26,247 bases of DNA from Phycisphaeraceae bacterium (GTDB lineage Bacteria; Planctomycetota; Phycisphaerae; Phycisphaerales; Phycisphaeraceae), in contig JADZCW010000253.1 in assembly GCA_020851395.1 (NCBI GenBank), positions 1 to 26,247 of the forward strand. Reading direction: 5' to 3'. The position numbers were made by a program, and so were the translations under genes. The notes under the pieces are model-generated. The model was not told where the DNA came from and did no database searches. It saw only the letters and a program-made list of their open reading frames with translations. Positions 8,614 to 16,979 of the stretch are shown here, one piece after another (positions within the stretch are counted from its first letter, which is position 1; every line of letters begins with the position of its first letter).

Positions 8614-9912
8614 TCACGCCCCGACGTTCAGCTCCGGCCCCACCAGGTCGTCATACGTCTCCCGCCGCCGGATCAACGTCGCCTTCGCCCCGCTGACGAG
8701 GACCTCCGCCGGCCGCGGCATCGCGTTGTAGTTGCTCGCCATGACCATCCCATACGCCCCGGCGGTATAGACCGCCAGGAGATCCCCCCTGGCCATCGGC
8801 GGCAGCATCCGGTCCTTGGCCAGGTAGTCGCTGCTCTCGCAGATCGGCCCGACCACGTCCGCCTTCTCCAGCCCCGGCAGGTCCATCTCGGCCTTGCGCT
8901 GCGTGGGCTCATGGTTCGGCGCCACGTTCGTCGGCCAGAGGAAGTGGAACGCGTCGTACATCGCCGGCCGGATCAGGTGATGCATCCCCGTGTCGACGAT
9001 GATGAACTTCTTCGACCCGCCCATCTTCACGTACTGCACGCGCGTCAAGAGCATCCCCGCGTTGGCCGCGATCGTCCGCCCCGGCTCGAGGATGATCTGC
9101 CCGCCCGCCTGCTTGAACGGCAGCAGCAACGGCACGATCTTCGCCGCGTAGTCCGCCGCCACCGGCGACTGGTCCGACTGGTAGTTGGCCCCAAACCCGC
9201 CGCCGATGTCCAGCACGCTGACGGCATGGCCCGACTGCTTGAGGTCCTTGATCAGCCCCAACGCCTTCTCGATCGCCTGCACGTAAGGGTCGACCGTCAG
9301 CACCGGCGACCCGATGTGCAGATGGATCGCGCAAAGCTCGAGGTTCGAGTCCTTCCCGAACGTCTCGAAGAACCGCCGCGCCCGCTCGATGTCCACCCCG
9401 AACTTCGTCTCTTTCTTGCCCGTGGTCGTCTTGACGTGCGTCTTGGGGTCCACGTCCGGGTTGACGCGCAGGGCCGCCCTGGCCCTGGCGTTCATGGCCT
9501 TGGCGATCGACGCGATGTTCTTGAACTCGGCTTCGGACTCGATGTTGAAGTACCCGATCCCCGCTTCGATCGCCTGGCGGATCTCCGCGTCCGTCTTGCC
9601 CACCCCCGCGTACACCACCTTCCCCATCTCCGCCTTGGCCAGCCTCGCCCGGTGCAGCTCCCCGCCGCTGACCACGTCCATCCCCGCCCCGCGCTCGGCC
9701 AGCAGCTTGCAGAGGTGCACGTTGCCGCAGCTCTTGATCGAGTAGCAGATCACCGGCTCGAGCGCCGCGAACGCCTGCGCGATCCGGTCGTAGTGATCCT
9801 CGAACGTCCGCCGCGAGTAGACGTACAACGGCGTCCCGAACCGATTCGCCAGCTCGTCGAGGTTGACCTGCTCGCAGTGGAGCTGCCCGTTCTTGTATTG
9901 AAAATCGTCCAT
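8614..9912 (-). CDS. lysA: Diaminopimelate decarboxylase
   Basis: PLP-dependent cytosolic enzyme for the last step of lysine synthesis, converting meso-diaminopimelate to L-lysine and CO2. The 432 residues contain the alanine-racemase-like barrel with the PLP lysine in CYSIKSCGN (K60), HIGS (199-202), the phosphate-binding GGGFG (237-241), EPGR (276-279), and the C-terminal beta domain with the substrate-site CESSD (C358-E359) and GAYG (385-388). The ATG at 9912 gives the family length; the open frame runs further back to 10344 but that part overlaps the Nudix gene antiphase and has no family match. No Shine-Dalgarno is visible. It lies 59 bases after the Nudix gene on the same strand, and no lysine-synthesis partner is adjacent. 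Arginine and ornithine decarboxylases share the fold, but the CESSD site and length favour LysA. Confidence 0.93.
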   Translation of the reverse strand: MDDFQYKNGQLHCEQVNLDELANRFGTPLYVYSRRTFEDHYDRIAQAFAALEPVICYSIKSCGNVHLCKLLAERGAGMDVVSGGELHRARLAKAEMGKVVYAGVGKTDAEIRQAIEAGIGYFNIESEAEFKNIASIAKAMNARARAALRVNPDVDPKTHVKTTTGKKETKFGVDIERARRFFETFGKDSNLELCAIHLHIGSPVLTVDPYVQAIEKALGLIKDLKQSGHAVSVLDIGGGFGANYQSDQSPVAADYAAKIVPLLLPFKQAGGQIILEPGRTIAANAGMLLTRVQYVKMGGSKKFIIVDTGMHHLIRPAMYDAFHFLWPTNVAPNHEPTQRKAEMDLPGLEKADVVGPICESSDYLAKDRMLPPMARGDLLAVYTAGAYGMVMASNYNAMPRPAEVLVSGAKATLIRRRETYDDLVGPELNVGA

Positions 9913-9971
9913 GGCGGTATGTCTCAGCAGTGGTAGGGGGGCAGAGATCTTACGCCGCCCGTTGCCCCCCG

Positions 9972-10463
9972 TCACGGACCCTTCAGCCTCAGCGTCTCCC
10001 GCAGCGGCGAATCCCCCGGCAGGATATCCCGCACGATCTGTTCGATCGCCTGCCGCTGCCCCGGCCAGAGGAACGCACGATCCGTCATGTCCCGCCGCAC
10101 CCACCGGAACCCGTCGTGGGCCCCATCGGGCGTCGGGGTAGCGGTAGGGGGGACGTGCACCGCAAACCCCGGGCAGAGCATCACCTCGTCCTGTTCCGCC
10201 AGGAAGAACCCGTTGAGCGACTCGAGCTGCCAGAACCCCAGTGTGTCGCGCCCGATCTGCCACCCCGTCTCCTCCGCCAGCTCGCGCGCCGCCGCCCGCA
10301 CCGCCGTCTCTCCCTCCTCGACATGCCCCATCACCGGCTGCCACGACCCGGTCATCACCCCCGATGCCCGGTGCAACTGCAGGAACTCCGCCGTCCCCCC
10401 GTGGTTGAGCTGACGGAAGACATAGACCTCCACGATGTCGGTGCGAATCGCCGGTCCAGCCAT
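9972..10463 (-). CDS. Nudix hydrolase
   Basis: 163-residue pyrophosphohydrolase of the Nudix superfamily. The complete Nudix box is at residues 46-68 (GHVEEGETAVRAAARELAEE followed by TGW), matching GX5EX7REUXEEXGU with the metal-binding glutamates in place. These enzymes hydrolyse nucleoside-diphosphate-linked compounds. The surrounding SGVMTGSWQPVMGHV pattern and size resemble the dihydroneopterin-triphosphate/dATP group, but the substrate cannot be fixed from sequence alone. The ATG at 10463 is preceded at 7 bases by TACACT and has no Shine-Dalgarno. It heads the minus-strand unit Nudix-lysA-ruvB-lipoprotein and is divergent from the cysteine desulfurase. Confidence 0.9.
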   Translation of the reverse strand: MAGPAIRTDIVEVYVFRQLNHGGTAEFLQLHRASGVMTGSWQPVMGHVEEGETAVRAAARELAEETGWQIGRDTLGFWQLESLNGFFLAEQDEVMLCPGFAVHVPPTATPTPDGAHDGFRWVRRDMTDRAFLWPGQRQAIEQIVRDILPGDSPLRETLRLKGP

Positions 10464-10470
10464 GCCCCTA

Positions 10471-10476
10471 AGTGTA
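10471..10476 (-). promoter_or_regulatory. -10 box TACACT before the Nudix gene
   Basis: On the minus strand TACACT is followed by seven bases and the ATG. A TTGGCG sits 16 bases upstream as a plausible -35. This would give a leaderless transcript for the Nudix-lysA unit. Confidence 0.55.
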
Positions 10477-10523
10477 GCGGAAGGGGGGTACGCGCCAACA
10501 ACATCCCCACCGCGTCGAGTCCC

Positions 10524-10529
10524 TACAAT
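10524..10529 (+). promoter_or_regulatory. -10 box TACAAT before the cysteine desulfurase
   Basis: TACAAT is followed by eight bases and the ATG at 10538, with no Shine-Dalgarno between. It lies on the opposite strand and 47 bases from the Nudix -10 box. No clear -35 is visible. Confidence 0.5.
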
Positions 10530-10537
10530 ACCCCGCG

Positions 10538-11776
10538 ATGGACTGGATCTACCTCGACAACAACGCCACCACGCAGCCCGCCCCGGAGGTGGTCCGCGCC
10601 ATGCTTCAGGTCCTCGAGGAGGACTGGGCCAACCCCTCGAGCGTCCACCGCTTCGGCCAGTCCATCCGTCACAAGCTCGAACTCGCCCGCGCCGCCGTCG
10701 CCACCCTGATCGCCGCGAAACCCCGCGAGCTGATCTTCACTTCCGGGGGCACCGAGTCGAACAACCTCGCCCTCCGCGGTGTCCTCGGATCGTCCAGCCA
10801 ACCCGATCGTCTGCTCGTCACCAGCCCCGTCGAGCACTCCGCCACCCGCCAGCCCGCCGAGGCGATGGCCAAGGAAGGCTTCGAAGTCGCCCTCCTCCCC
10901 GTCGACGACCGCGGCGCCGTCTCCCCCGCCGCCCTGCAGTCCCTCCTGCACGACAAGCTCGCCTCCCGCCGTTACGCCGTCGTCCTGGTCAGCCTCCAGT
11001 GGGCCAACAACGAGGTCGGCACGATCCAGCCCATCGCCGACCTCGCCGCCGCCATCCGCCGCGCCGAAGAGGCCGCCGGCGTTCCCTCTCGCCTCTGCCG
11101 TTTCCACGTCGACGCCACCCAGGCCGTCGGCAAGATCCCCATCGATGCCCCTGCCTGCGGCGCCGACCTGCTCTCCTTCGCCGCCCACAAGTTCCACGGC
11201 CCCAAGGGCGTCGGCGCCCTCTGGCTTCGTTCCGGCCTATCGATCCGGCCCCAACTTCTTGGCGGTCCCCAAGAGCGAGACCGTCGCGGCGGCACCGAGA
11301 ACACCCCCGGCATCATCGGCCTAGGTGTGGCCGCCGACCTCGCCAAGGCCTTTCTCTCCGACGTCCCGCGCCTCGCCGAGCTCACCGACCTGCGAGACCG
11401 CTTCCAGCGAGCGATCCTGGACGCTCTCCCCGACGCCGTGGTCAACGCCCCCCCGCGCCCCGATCAACCCCCCGCATCGCAGCGCCTCTGGAACACGACC
11501 AACATCGGCTTCAAACACCTCGAGGCCGAGGCCATCCTCCTGGGACTCTCCGAGCGAGGCGTCTGCGCCTCAGCCGGCGCCGCCTGCTCCAGCGGCTCGC
11601 TCGAACCCTCGCCCGTCCTGCTGGCCATGGGCATCCCCGAGCCTGTCGCCCACGGCTCCGTTCGCTTCTCACTCTCCCGCTGGACCACCGCCCGGGAGAT
11701 CGACCAAGCCGTAGAGATCGTCCTCGAAGTCGTCCGCCGATTAACCAAGACGCTCCCGCTCGCGCCACATTCTTAA
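10538..11776 (+). CDS. Cysteine desulfurase (NifS/IscS-like class V aminotransferase)
   Basis: 412-residue PLP enzyme that removes sulfur from L-cysteine as a persulfide, normally for iron-sulfur clusters or tRNA thiolation. The family start YLDNNATT is at 5-12, a PLP-stacking histidine lies in SPVEH (H100), the cofactor aspartate in HVDATQAVGK (D192), the Schiff-base lysine in SFAAHKFHGPKG (K218) and the catalytic cysteine in ASAGAACSSGS (C350). RRGGTEN, typical of the family, follows the lysine. No IscU, IscA or mnmA gene is adjacent, so its acceptor is unknown and I leave the symbol blank. The ATG directly follows a TACAAT box. The third codon base is mostly C, as in the other plus-strand genes. 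Confidence 0.94.
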   Translation: MDWIYLDNNATTQPAPEVVRAMLQVLEEDWANPSSVHRFGQSIRHKLELARAAVATLIAAKPRELIFTSGGTESNNLALRGVLGSSSQPDRLLVTSPVEHSATRQPAEAMAKEGFEVALLPVDDRGAVSPAALQSLLHDKLASRRYAVVLVSLQWANNEVGTIQPIADLAAAIRRAEEAAGVPSRLCRFHVDATQAVGKIPIDAPACGADLLSFAAHKFHGPKGVGALWLRSGLSIRPQLLGGPQERDRRGGTENTPGIIGLGVAADLAKAFLSDVPRLAELTDLRDRFQRAILDALPDAVVNAPPRPDQPPASQRLWNTTNIGFKHLEAEAILLGLSERGVCASAGAACSSGSLEPSPVLLAMGIPEPVAHGSVRFSLSRWTTAREIDQAVEIVLEVVRRLTKTLPLAPHS

Positions 11777-11856
11777 GGGCGATTTCTCCTCCCCCCCACA
11801 CCCTCGGATGAAGATGTCAAGTTGGGATAGGAGGCGAGTTTGCAGCAGGGGGCGAC

Positions 11857-11885
11857 TTTACATCTCGGGGCATTTTTCGCACAAT
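11857..11885 (+). promoter_or_regulatory. Sigma-70-type promoter of the GH52-like gene
   Basis: TTTACA (11857-11862) and CACAAT (11880-11885) are separated by exactly 17 bases, the best -35/-10 pair seen in the window. The expected start near 11892 gives a leader of about 30 bases ending in AAAGGTG, a Shine-Dalgarno 7 bases before the ATG at 11923. Confidence 0.6.
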
Positions 11886-11922
11886 GCACGCGGGTCCGGG
11901 GTGTTGTGAAAGGTGCCCGCGC

Positions 11923-14169
11923 ATGCAGCTGATGACCTGGACGCTCTCGCGGCTGGGGAGTCGGTTCAACCTCCTCTTCGAGCCGTACAAGCGGCGAGTC
12001 ATGCACTCAGCCGTCGGTCGGTTCCTCGATGTCCCCCTGGACCTGCAGGTCGGCCTGATCGAGCCCGACGGCACCGAGCGAGTCCTCCCCTTCAGTGCCA
12101 AGGGCGAACTCTTCTACAACTGCGAGCAGTTCGAACGCCTCAACTCCATCACCTTCCGCGGCTTCAGCGAGAAGTACAAGCTCCGTTTCGAGTTCAACGT
12201 CCACGCCGTCTTCTACCCGCAGGACGAAGCCCTCTGCACCATGCCCGCCTTCTACCTCGAGATGCGGCTGAACCCGGCCGACCGCATCCGCTGGGAGACC
12301 GCCAAGGGCCCCCGTCCCGACAAGGTCAAGCTCTTCATTCGCCTCGACCGCCCCGCGACACAAATCGTCACCACCCCCGGAATCCCAGGCTCCGACGGAT
12401 CTCTTCCTCGCATCGACATGGCCTACCGCAACGGCACCCGCCCGCGCGTCGCGGGCCTGAACCCCTCGGCCGGCGCCGAGGCTGACTTCTGGGAAGTCTC
12501 CGCCTGCGACCGCATCGTCAGCCTCAACCCCGAGGCCCAGGTCGATCCCGACGGCAAGGGCCTGACCTGCGAGCTGCCCGTCACCGAGGTCGGCAGCGGC
12601 ATCAAGTGGCGCCTCGTCTGGGGCGCGTGCTGCAACGACACCATCCTCAAGGTCACCCCGCCCCAGGGTGGCCAGCCCGCGACCGGCCGCTTCCGCTACC
12701 TCAAGCAGACGCCCAACATCGACGCCGTCATCGCCGACGCCATCGACCACCGCGACGAGCGCCTGACCCTCTCGCGCCGCCTCGAAAAACTCTTCGACCA
12801 GGCCTCCCTCGGCGTCAGCCAGCGACACCTCGTCCACCAGGGCTTCCAGGCCTTCCTCAGCAACACCTTCTGGTGCGACCTGGCCGACGGCCAGGAGTGG
12901 TACAGCGTCTGGGAGGGCAGCTGCTACTTCCACTCCACCGTTGACGTCGAGTACAACGCCTCGCTCTTCTACCTCTGCTTCTGGCCCAGGCTCCTGGCCA
13001 TGCAGCTCTACCGCTGGAGCGACTTCGGGAAAGAGCATTCACCCTCCGGGGGCGCGATCCTCTCGCACGACATCGGCTGGGCCGTCACCGCCGGCAAGCA
13101 GGTCTACCCCCACGACATGCCCGTCGAGGAGAACGCCAACTACCTCCTCCTCCTCCAGACCTACTGCCACTGGACCGGCGACCTCCAGCCGCTGACCGAA
13201 AAACAGGACTTCGTCGAGAAGCTCGCCCGCTACCTCCTCTGGACCGACCGCGACGCCAGTGGCTTCCCCAGCGAGGGCGTGCCCAACACCATCGACGACG
13301 CCAGCCCCGCCGTGCAGTTCTCGCGCAAGCAGACCTACCTCGCCGTCAAGCGCCTCGCCGCCCTGGCCGCCGCCGCCGACCTGCTCGCCCGCGCCGGCCG
13401 CAACGACCTGGCCGAGCTCTGCCGCAAGACCGTCGACGCCGACAAGCCCAAGATCGAAAAGGCCGCCTGGCTCGGCGACCACTACGCCGTCTGCGTCGAT
13501 CGCTCCGCCGTCGGCGTCCTGGACGCCTGGACCCAGAAGCCCATCGAGGACGACCAGATCCAGGGCTGGGACGGCTACTCGATCTACACCGGCAACGGCC
13601 TGCTCTTCCCCGCGATGATCGGCCAGCCGCTGCTGCTGGACTTCCAGCACCTGCAGTCCGACCTGCTCGCCTCGGCCCGCGAGGCCATGTCCCCCTACGG
13701 CTGCGGCCACAGCTCCTTCGAGCCCGAGAACGTCTGGATCAGCCAGAACCTCTGGCGCGACCACCTGGCGATGTACCTCGGCGGCGTCTGGCCCATCCCC
13801 TTCTCCGGCATGTACTGGGATATGCTGGCCATGAGCAACACCGGCCAGCAGAGTAAGGGCTTCATCGACACCTACATCAACAACAACCTCTGCTTCTACC
13901 CCCGAGGCGTCACGAGCATCGGCTACCTCCTCGCCCAGCCGCGCCTGACCGTCGACCGCCTCGCCCCCGGCCCGCGCGGCCCGCACATCACCGTCAACCC
14001 CGTCCGCCACATCCCCCAGCGCTGGCCCCTCTTCGCCCTGGCAGACTGGAAAGCCCGCAAGATCCCCGTCTGCGTCGTCGACGTCCGCGGCAAGGTCTCC
14101 ATCGAAGGCCAGACCGACCCCGTCGTCATCCGCGGCGACAGCGTCGAAGAAGCCGGCGTGATCGGGTGA
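11923..14169 (+). CDS. GH52-like glycoside hydrolase (six-hairpin fold), probably intracellular
   Basis: Predicted 748 residues with no signal peptide. An N-terminal beta-rich domain (about 1-270) is followed by a helical region that fits an (alpha/alpha)6 six-hairpin barrel. Remembered GH52 beta-xylosidases share the layout: a VWEG segment (E331, compared with the catalytic Glu near 335 of that family) followed by HSTVDVEYNASLFYL, then GGAILSHDIGWA, then TIDDASPAVQFSRKQTYLAV (D458-D459 near the expected acid), and a terminal FYPRGVTSIGYLL. The DMPVEENANYLLLL element also recalls DUF4965 and GH116 proteins, which have the same fold. The start at 11923 has a Shine-Dalgarno; ATG 11884 overlaps the -10 box and is rejected. 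It would hydrolyse a sugar or glycoside, perhaps xylosidic; the substrate is inference. It converges on the VanZ-MurJ gene. Confidence 0.72.
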   Translation: MQLMTWTLSRLGSRFNLLFEPYKRRVMHSAVGRFLDVPLDLQVGLIEPDGTERVLPFSAKGELFYNCEQFERLNSITFRGFSEKYKLRFEFNVHAVFYPQDEALCTMPAFYLEMRLNPADRIRWETAKGPRPDKVKLFIRLDRPATQIVTTPGIPGSDGSLPRIDMAYRNGTRPRVAGLNPSAGAEADFWEVSACDRIVSLNPEAQVDPDGKGLTCELPVTEVGSGIKWRLVWGACCNDTILKVTPPQGGQPATGRFRYLKQTPNIDAVIADAIDHRDERLTLSRRLEKLFDQASLGVSQRHLVHQGFQAFLSNTFWCDLADGQEWYSVWEGSCYFHSTVDVEYNASLFYLCFWPRLLAMQLYRWSDFGKEHSPSGGAILSHDIGWAVTAGKQVYPHDMPVEENANYLLLLQTYCHWTGDLQPLTEKQDFVEKLARYLLWTDRDASGFPSEGVPNTIDDASPAVQFSRKQTYLAVKRLAALAAAADLLARAGRNDLAELCRKTVDADKPKIEKAAWLGDHYAVCVDRSAVGVLDAWTQKPIEDDQIQGWDGYSIYTGNGLLFPAMIGQPLLLDFQHLQSDLLASAREAMSPYGCGHSSFEPENVWISQNLWRDHLAMYLGGVWPIPFSGMYWDMLAMSNTGQQSKGFIDTYINNNLCFYPRGVTSIGYLLAQPRLTVDRLAPGPRGPHITVNPVRHIPQRWPLFALADWKARKIPVCVVDVRGKVSIEGQTDPVVIRGDSVEEAGVIG

Positions 14170-14203
14170 TCGCCCGCCCGCCACCGCCAGATTTATCGAA
14201 GAA

Positions 14204-16894
14204 TCACTTCGCATCCCGTCGCAACAGCCACCGCAGCTCCTGTCCCCCCGTCAGCCACGACCCCGCGAAGAACACCCCCGCGCCTACCCCCACCAACGCC
14301 CCCAGGAACAGCGCCGACTCCCACCGCGTCAGCGTCCCGGCGTCGAGGTACAGCGTCGCCGGCGTCAGCACCACCGCCATCGCCCCCGTCGTCCACCCCG
14401 TCCTGATCCAGCTCGACCACACGCCCGGCTCCACCGCCGTCCCGTGCCGCTTGCGCATCGCGCGAATCATCAGATACACCTGCACAAACGCGCAGATCGC
14501 CGTCGACCATGCCAGCCCCGACACCCCCAGCGGCCAGATCAGCGTCAGGTTCAGCACCAGGTTCAGCCCCACCATCGCCAGCGAGATTCGCAGCGGTGTC
14601 CGCACGTCCTTGAGCGCGTAGAACCCGCGCGTCAGCACGTGCATCGCCGAGAACGCCCAGATGGCTGACGAGTAACCCGCCAGCACCGACGCCACCCGCC
14701 GCGCGTCGTCGAGCCCGAACTGGTTGTACTCAAAAATCGCCCGCGCCAGCGGAAGCCGGATGATGATCAGCCCCACGCTCGCCGGCAGGCCGATGAAGAA
14801 CGTCAGCCGCAGCCCCCGCGACAGGATCGCCGTGAACTTCGCCGTGCTCCGCGCCATCCCCCCCGCGTCCTCGGGTGTTTCCGCCTGCGCCTCGGCCAGG
14901 GCAGGGAAGATCGCCGTCGCAATCGCGATCGCGAACACCCCCAGCGGGAACTGGTACAGCCGCTGGGCCCAGTTCAGCGCCGCCACGTCGCCCTGATCCG
15001 TCGGGTAGTTCACGCTCCACCCAAACAGGTGAAACGTCTCTCCCCCATTGCGGCCGGCCAGCCCGTACGCGATCACGCTGTCGAGCGCCGCGTTGATCTG
15101 GAACACCGCCAGGGCAATCACCATCGGCCCGAACATGCGCAGCATCGACCGCATCGTCGGCCCGATCCCCCGGAAGCTGTAAGCCATCCACGGGATCCCG
15201 CCCAGCGCCGCCACCTGCCACGCCAGTTGCAGCAGCCCCGCCACCGTCACCGACACCGCCACGATGAAGATCGTCTGCCGCAGCCCTTCTTCGCTCGAGA
15301 TCCCCGCCGCCACCCACGCCGCCGCCGCGATGTTCGCCAGGTTCAAGAGGATCGGCGCCGCCGCCGGCGGGCCGAACCGCCGATGCACCTGCAAGATCCC
15401 CCCCAGGTACGCCACCAGGCACACCAGCGGCATGTAGGGCAGCATGATCTTCATCAGCGACAGCGTCAGCTGCGTGTCCGCCGACCACTGCCCATGCCGC
15501 TCGATCGCCATCAGCACCAACTCGCCGACGATCGTCAGCACTCCCAGCGTCGCTGTCAGCAGCCCCATGCACGCCCCGGAGAACCGCCGCGCCAGCTCCT
15601 CGTCTTTCTTGAGCAGGTCCGTGTAGTGCGGGATGAACGCCGCCGCCAGCGCCCCTTCCCCGAACAGCCGCCTGAACAGATTCGGGATCAGGAACGCCAG
15701 GTAGAACGCGTCCGCCACCGCCCCCGCCCCCAGCGTCGCCGCCATCACCGAGTCCCGCACCAGCCCCGTGATCCGCGACAAAAACGTCAGCCCGCCCACC
15801 GTCATCGCATGCCCGACGAACCCTCCCCCATGCCCCGCCGCCTCCACCCGCGCCGTCCTGAAGAACAACCGCCGCACCAGCGCCACGCCCAGCCACACCG
15901 CCAGCCCCACCCCCACCCCGATCTCGTGCGCGTAGATGTCATTCCGCTCGAAGTTCCTCCCCTCGCTCAGCCACGCCTGGAGGTACTCCACCCCTGGCCC
16001 CGAGCCCACCAGCGCCGCCAGACAGAAGACCCAGTTCCCAATCCTCCTCCGCCGACCCAGCGGCCTGGCCCCCAGCAGCACCCACGTCAGCACCGCCATC
16101 ACCCCCACATGCAGGATCTTGTCCAGCCCCACCTCCCAGATCATCCGCCGATGCTCCATGTAGAACGGCAGGATGATCGGCAGCCGGATCACCTTGACGA
16201 TCCAGGGCAGCACCTGTGGGTTCGGCAACAGGCACCCCACCAGCCCCGCGCCCCCGATCACCAGCAGCAGCACCCGGTTCACCCACACCCACAGCGTCGT
16301 CCGTGTGTCATGCCACACCACCCCCGCCACCACCGCCACCGTCGTCGCCACTCCCACCCCGTTGGCCAGCATGTCCGACCAGTCCGAGTACCGATTCGTC
16401 ACGAAAGCCTGCGTCAGCTCGTCGATCGCCCCGTACCCCAGCGTCAGCCCCATCGCCGCCAGCAACTGCCACCCCAACGCACGCTTTCGCCCCAGCGGCT
16501 GCGCGTACGCCAGCAGCAGCATCAGCAGCGCGAACGCCCCGAAGTGCGCGTACTTGTCGACCGGCATCCCCGCCAGCGGCGGTACCCTACCCAGGTCCGC
16601 CGCCGGCCGATGCGTCCCGAGGAACAGCAGCGTCCAGTACACCGCCAGCAGCGGCCGGGCCGACCCCGTCAGCAGCTTCTCCAGCGGTGAGCGGTCGGGC
16701 AGACGGGCCGTGGCCAGGTCGCTCGCCGTCGGTGCGGGCTGGTCAACATCGGGGGTCGGGGTCGATGGTTTCACGGGTAACGTTGTGGCCGAGGAGTATT
16801 CGTGGACGCGGGGCGGGCGGGTCGGCGACGCCTCGATCCACCCGCCGTCGGTGTTGCGGGCACGGCCTAAGTTATCGGCCAAAGCGACGGGCAT
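14204..16894 (-). CDS. murJ: VanZ-VanZ-MurJ fusion: putative lipid II flippase
   Basis: One uninterrupted 896-codon frame. Residues 1-75 are polar and probably cytoplasmic. Residues about 80-200 form a VanZ-like domain (VDKYAHFGAFALL, then IDELTQAF and DWSDMLANGVG). Residues about 230-345 form a second copy (LDKILHVGVMAVL, then VEYLQAWLSE and DIYAHEIGVGVG). Residues 364-896 are MurJ/MviN, the flippase that moves lipid II across the cytoplasmic membrane for peptidoglycan synthesis, with LSRITGLVRDSVMAATLG and AFLIPNLFRRLFGEGALAAA matching the arginines essential in E. coli MurJ. An internal ATG at 15805 (M364) could make MurJ alone, but no Shine-Dalgarno is close to it. The start at 16894 is uncertain because the first 75 residues have no family match. 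Codons end mainly in G. Confidence 0.88.
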   Translation of the reverse strand: MPVALADNLGRARNTDGGWIEASPTRPPRVHEYSSATTLPVKPSTPTPDVDQPAPTASDLATARLPDRSPLEKLLTGSARPLLAVYWTLLFLGTHRPAADLGRVPPLAGMPVDKYAHFGAFALLMLLLAYAQPLGRKRALGWQLLAAMGLTLGYGAIDELTQAFVTNRYSDWSDMLANGVGVATTVAVVAGVVWHDTRTTLWVWVNRVLLLVIGGAGLVGCLLPNPQVLPWIVKVIRLPIILPFYMEHRRMIWEVGLDKILHVGVMAVLTWVLLGARPLGRRRRIGNWVFCLAALVGSGPGVEYLQAWLSEGRNFERNDIYAHEIGVGVGLAVWLGVALVRRLFFRTARVEAAGHGGGFVGHAMTVGGLTFLSRITGLVRDSVMAATLGAGAVADAFYLAFLIPNLFRRLFGEGALAAAFIPHYTDLLKKDEELARRFSGACMGLLTATLGVLTIVGELVLMAIERHGQWSADTQLTLSLMKIMLPYMPLVCLVAYLGGILQVHRRFGPPAAAPILLNLANIAAAAWVAAGISSEEGLRQTIFIVAVSVTVAGLLQLAWQVAALGGIPWMAYSFRGIGPTMRSMLRMFGPMVIALAVFQINAALDSVIAYGLAGRNGGETFHLFGWSVNYPTDQGDVAALNWAQRLYQFPLGVFAIAIATAIFPALAEAQAETPEDAGGMARSTAKFTAILSRGLRLTFFIGLPASVGLIIIRLPLARAIFEYNQFGLDDARRVASVLAGYSSAIWAFSAMHVLTRGFYALKDVRTPLRISLAMVGLNLVLNLTLIWPLGVSGLAWSTAICAFVQVYLMIRAMRKRHGTAVEPGVWSSWIRTGWTTGAMAVVLTPATLYLDAGTLTRWESALFLGALVGVGAGVFFAGSWLTGGQELRWLLRRDAK

Positions 16895-16957
16895 GATGCA
16901 GAGGTATTTTCACTCACCCGCGTCACCTCGCGCCCCGCGGACGACGTAAAAAAGGAT

Positions 16958-16970
16958 AGGCGACACGCCT
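16958..16970. promoter_or_regulatory. Small inverted repeat over the -35 region of the pseudopilin promoter
   Basis: AGGCG-ACA-CGCCT is a perfect 5-bp inverted repeat lying where the -35 hexamer of the TAGGAT promoter should be (about 16957-16962). It could be an operator or chance; nothing else supports it. Confidence 0.25.
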
Positions 16971-16979
16971 GCATCGTGG

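Noticed and set aside
7228..9936. A 902-codon plus-strand open frame antisense to the lipoprotein, ruvB and lysA genes
   Set aside because: Its translation is dominated by Arg, His, Pro, Gln and Val in a pattern made by the opposite strand's codon bias, and the minus strand carries certain lysA and ruvB motifs.
9913..10344. A longer lysA reading frame extending 144 codons upstream
   Set aside because: The extension overlaps the Nudix gene in another frame and is Gly/Ala/Arg-rich without family similarity; the ATG at 9912 gives the normal LysA length.
10435..11811. A 458-codon plus-strand frame overlapping the cysteine desulfurase in another frame
   Set aside because: Arg/Pro-rich out-of-frame shadow; all catalytic residues of the desulfurase are in the other frame.
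14161..14206. Inverted repeat GGGT-GATC-GCCC between the GH52-like and VanZ-MurJ stops as a bidirectional terminator
   Set aside because: Only a 4-bp stem with one wobble pair and no T run on either strand.
15029..16690. A 553-codon plus-strand frame antisense to the VanZ-MurJ gene
   Set aside because: Arg/His/Pro/Gln-rich shadow of the G-ending codons of the real gene; no domain or signal seen.
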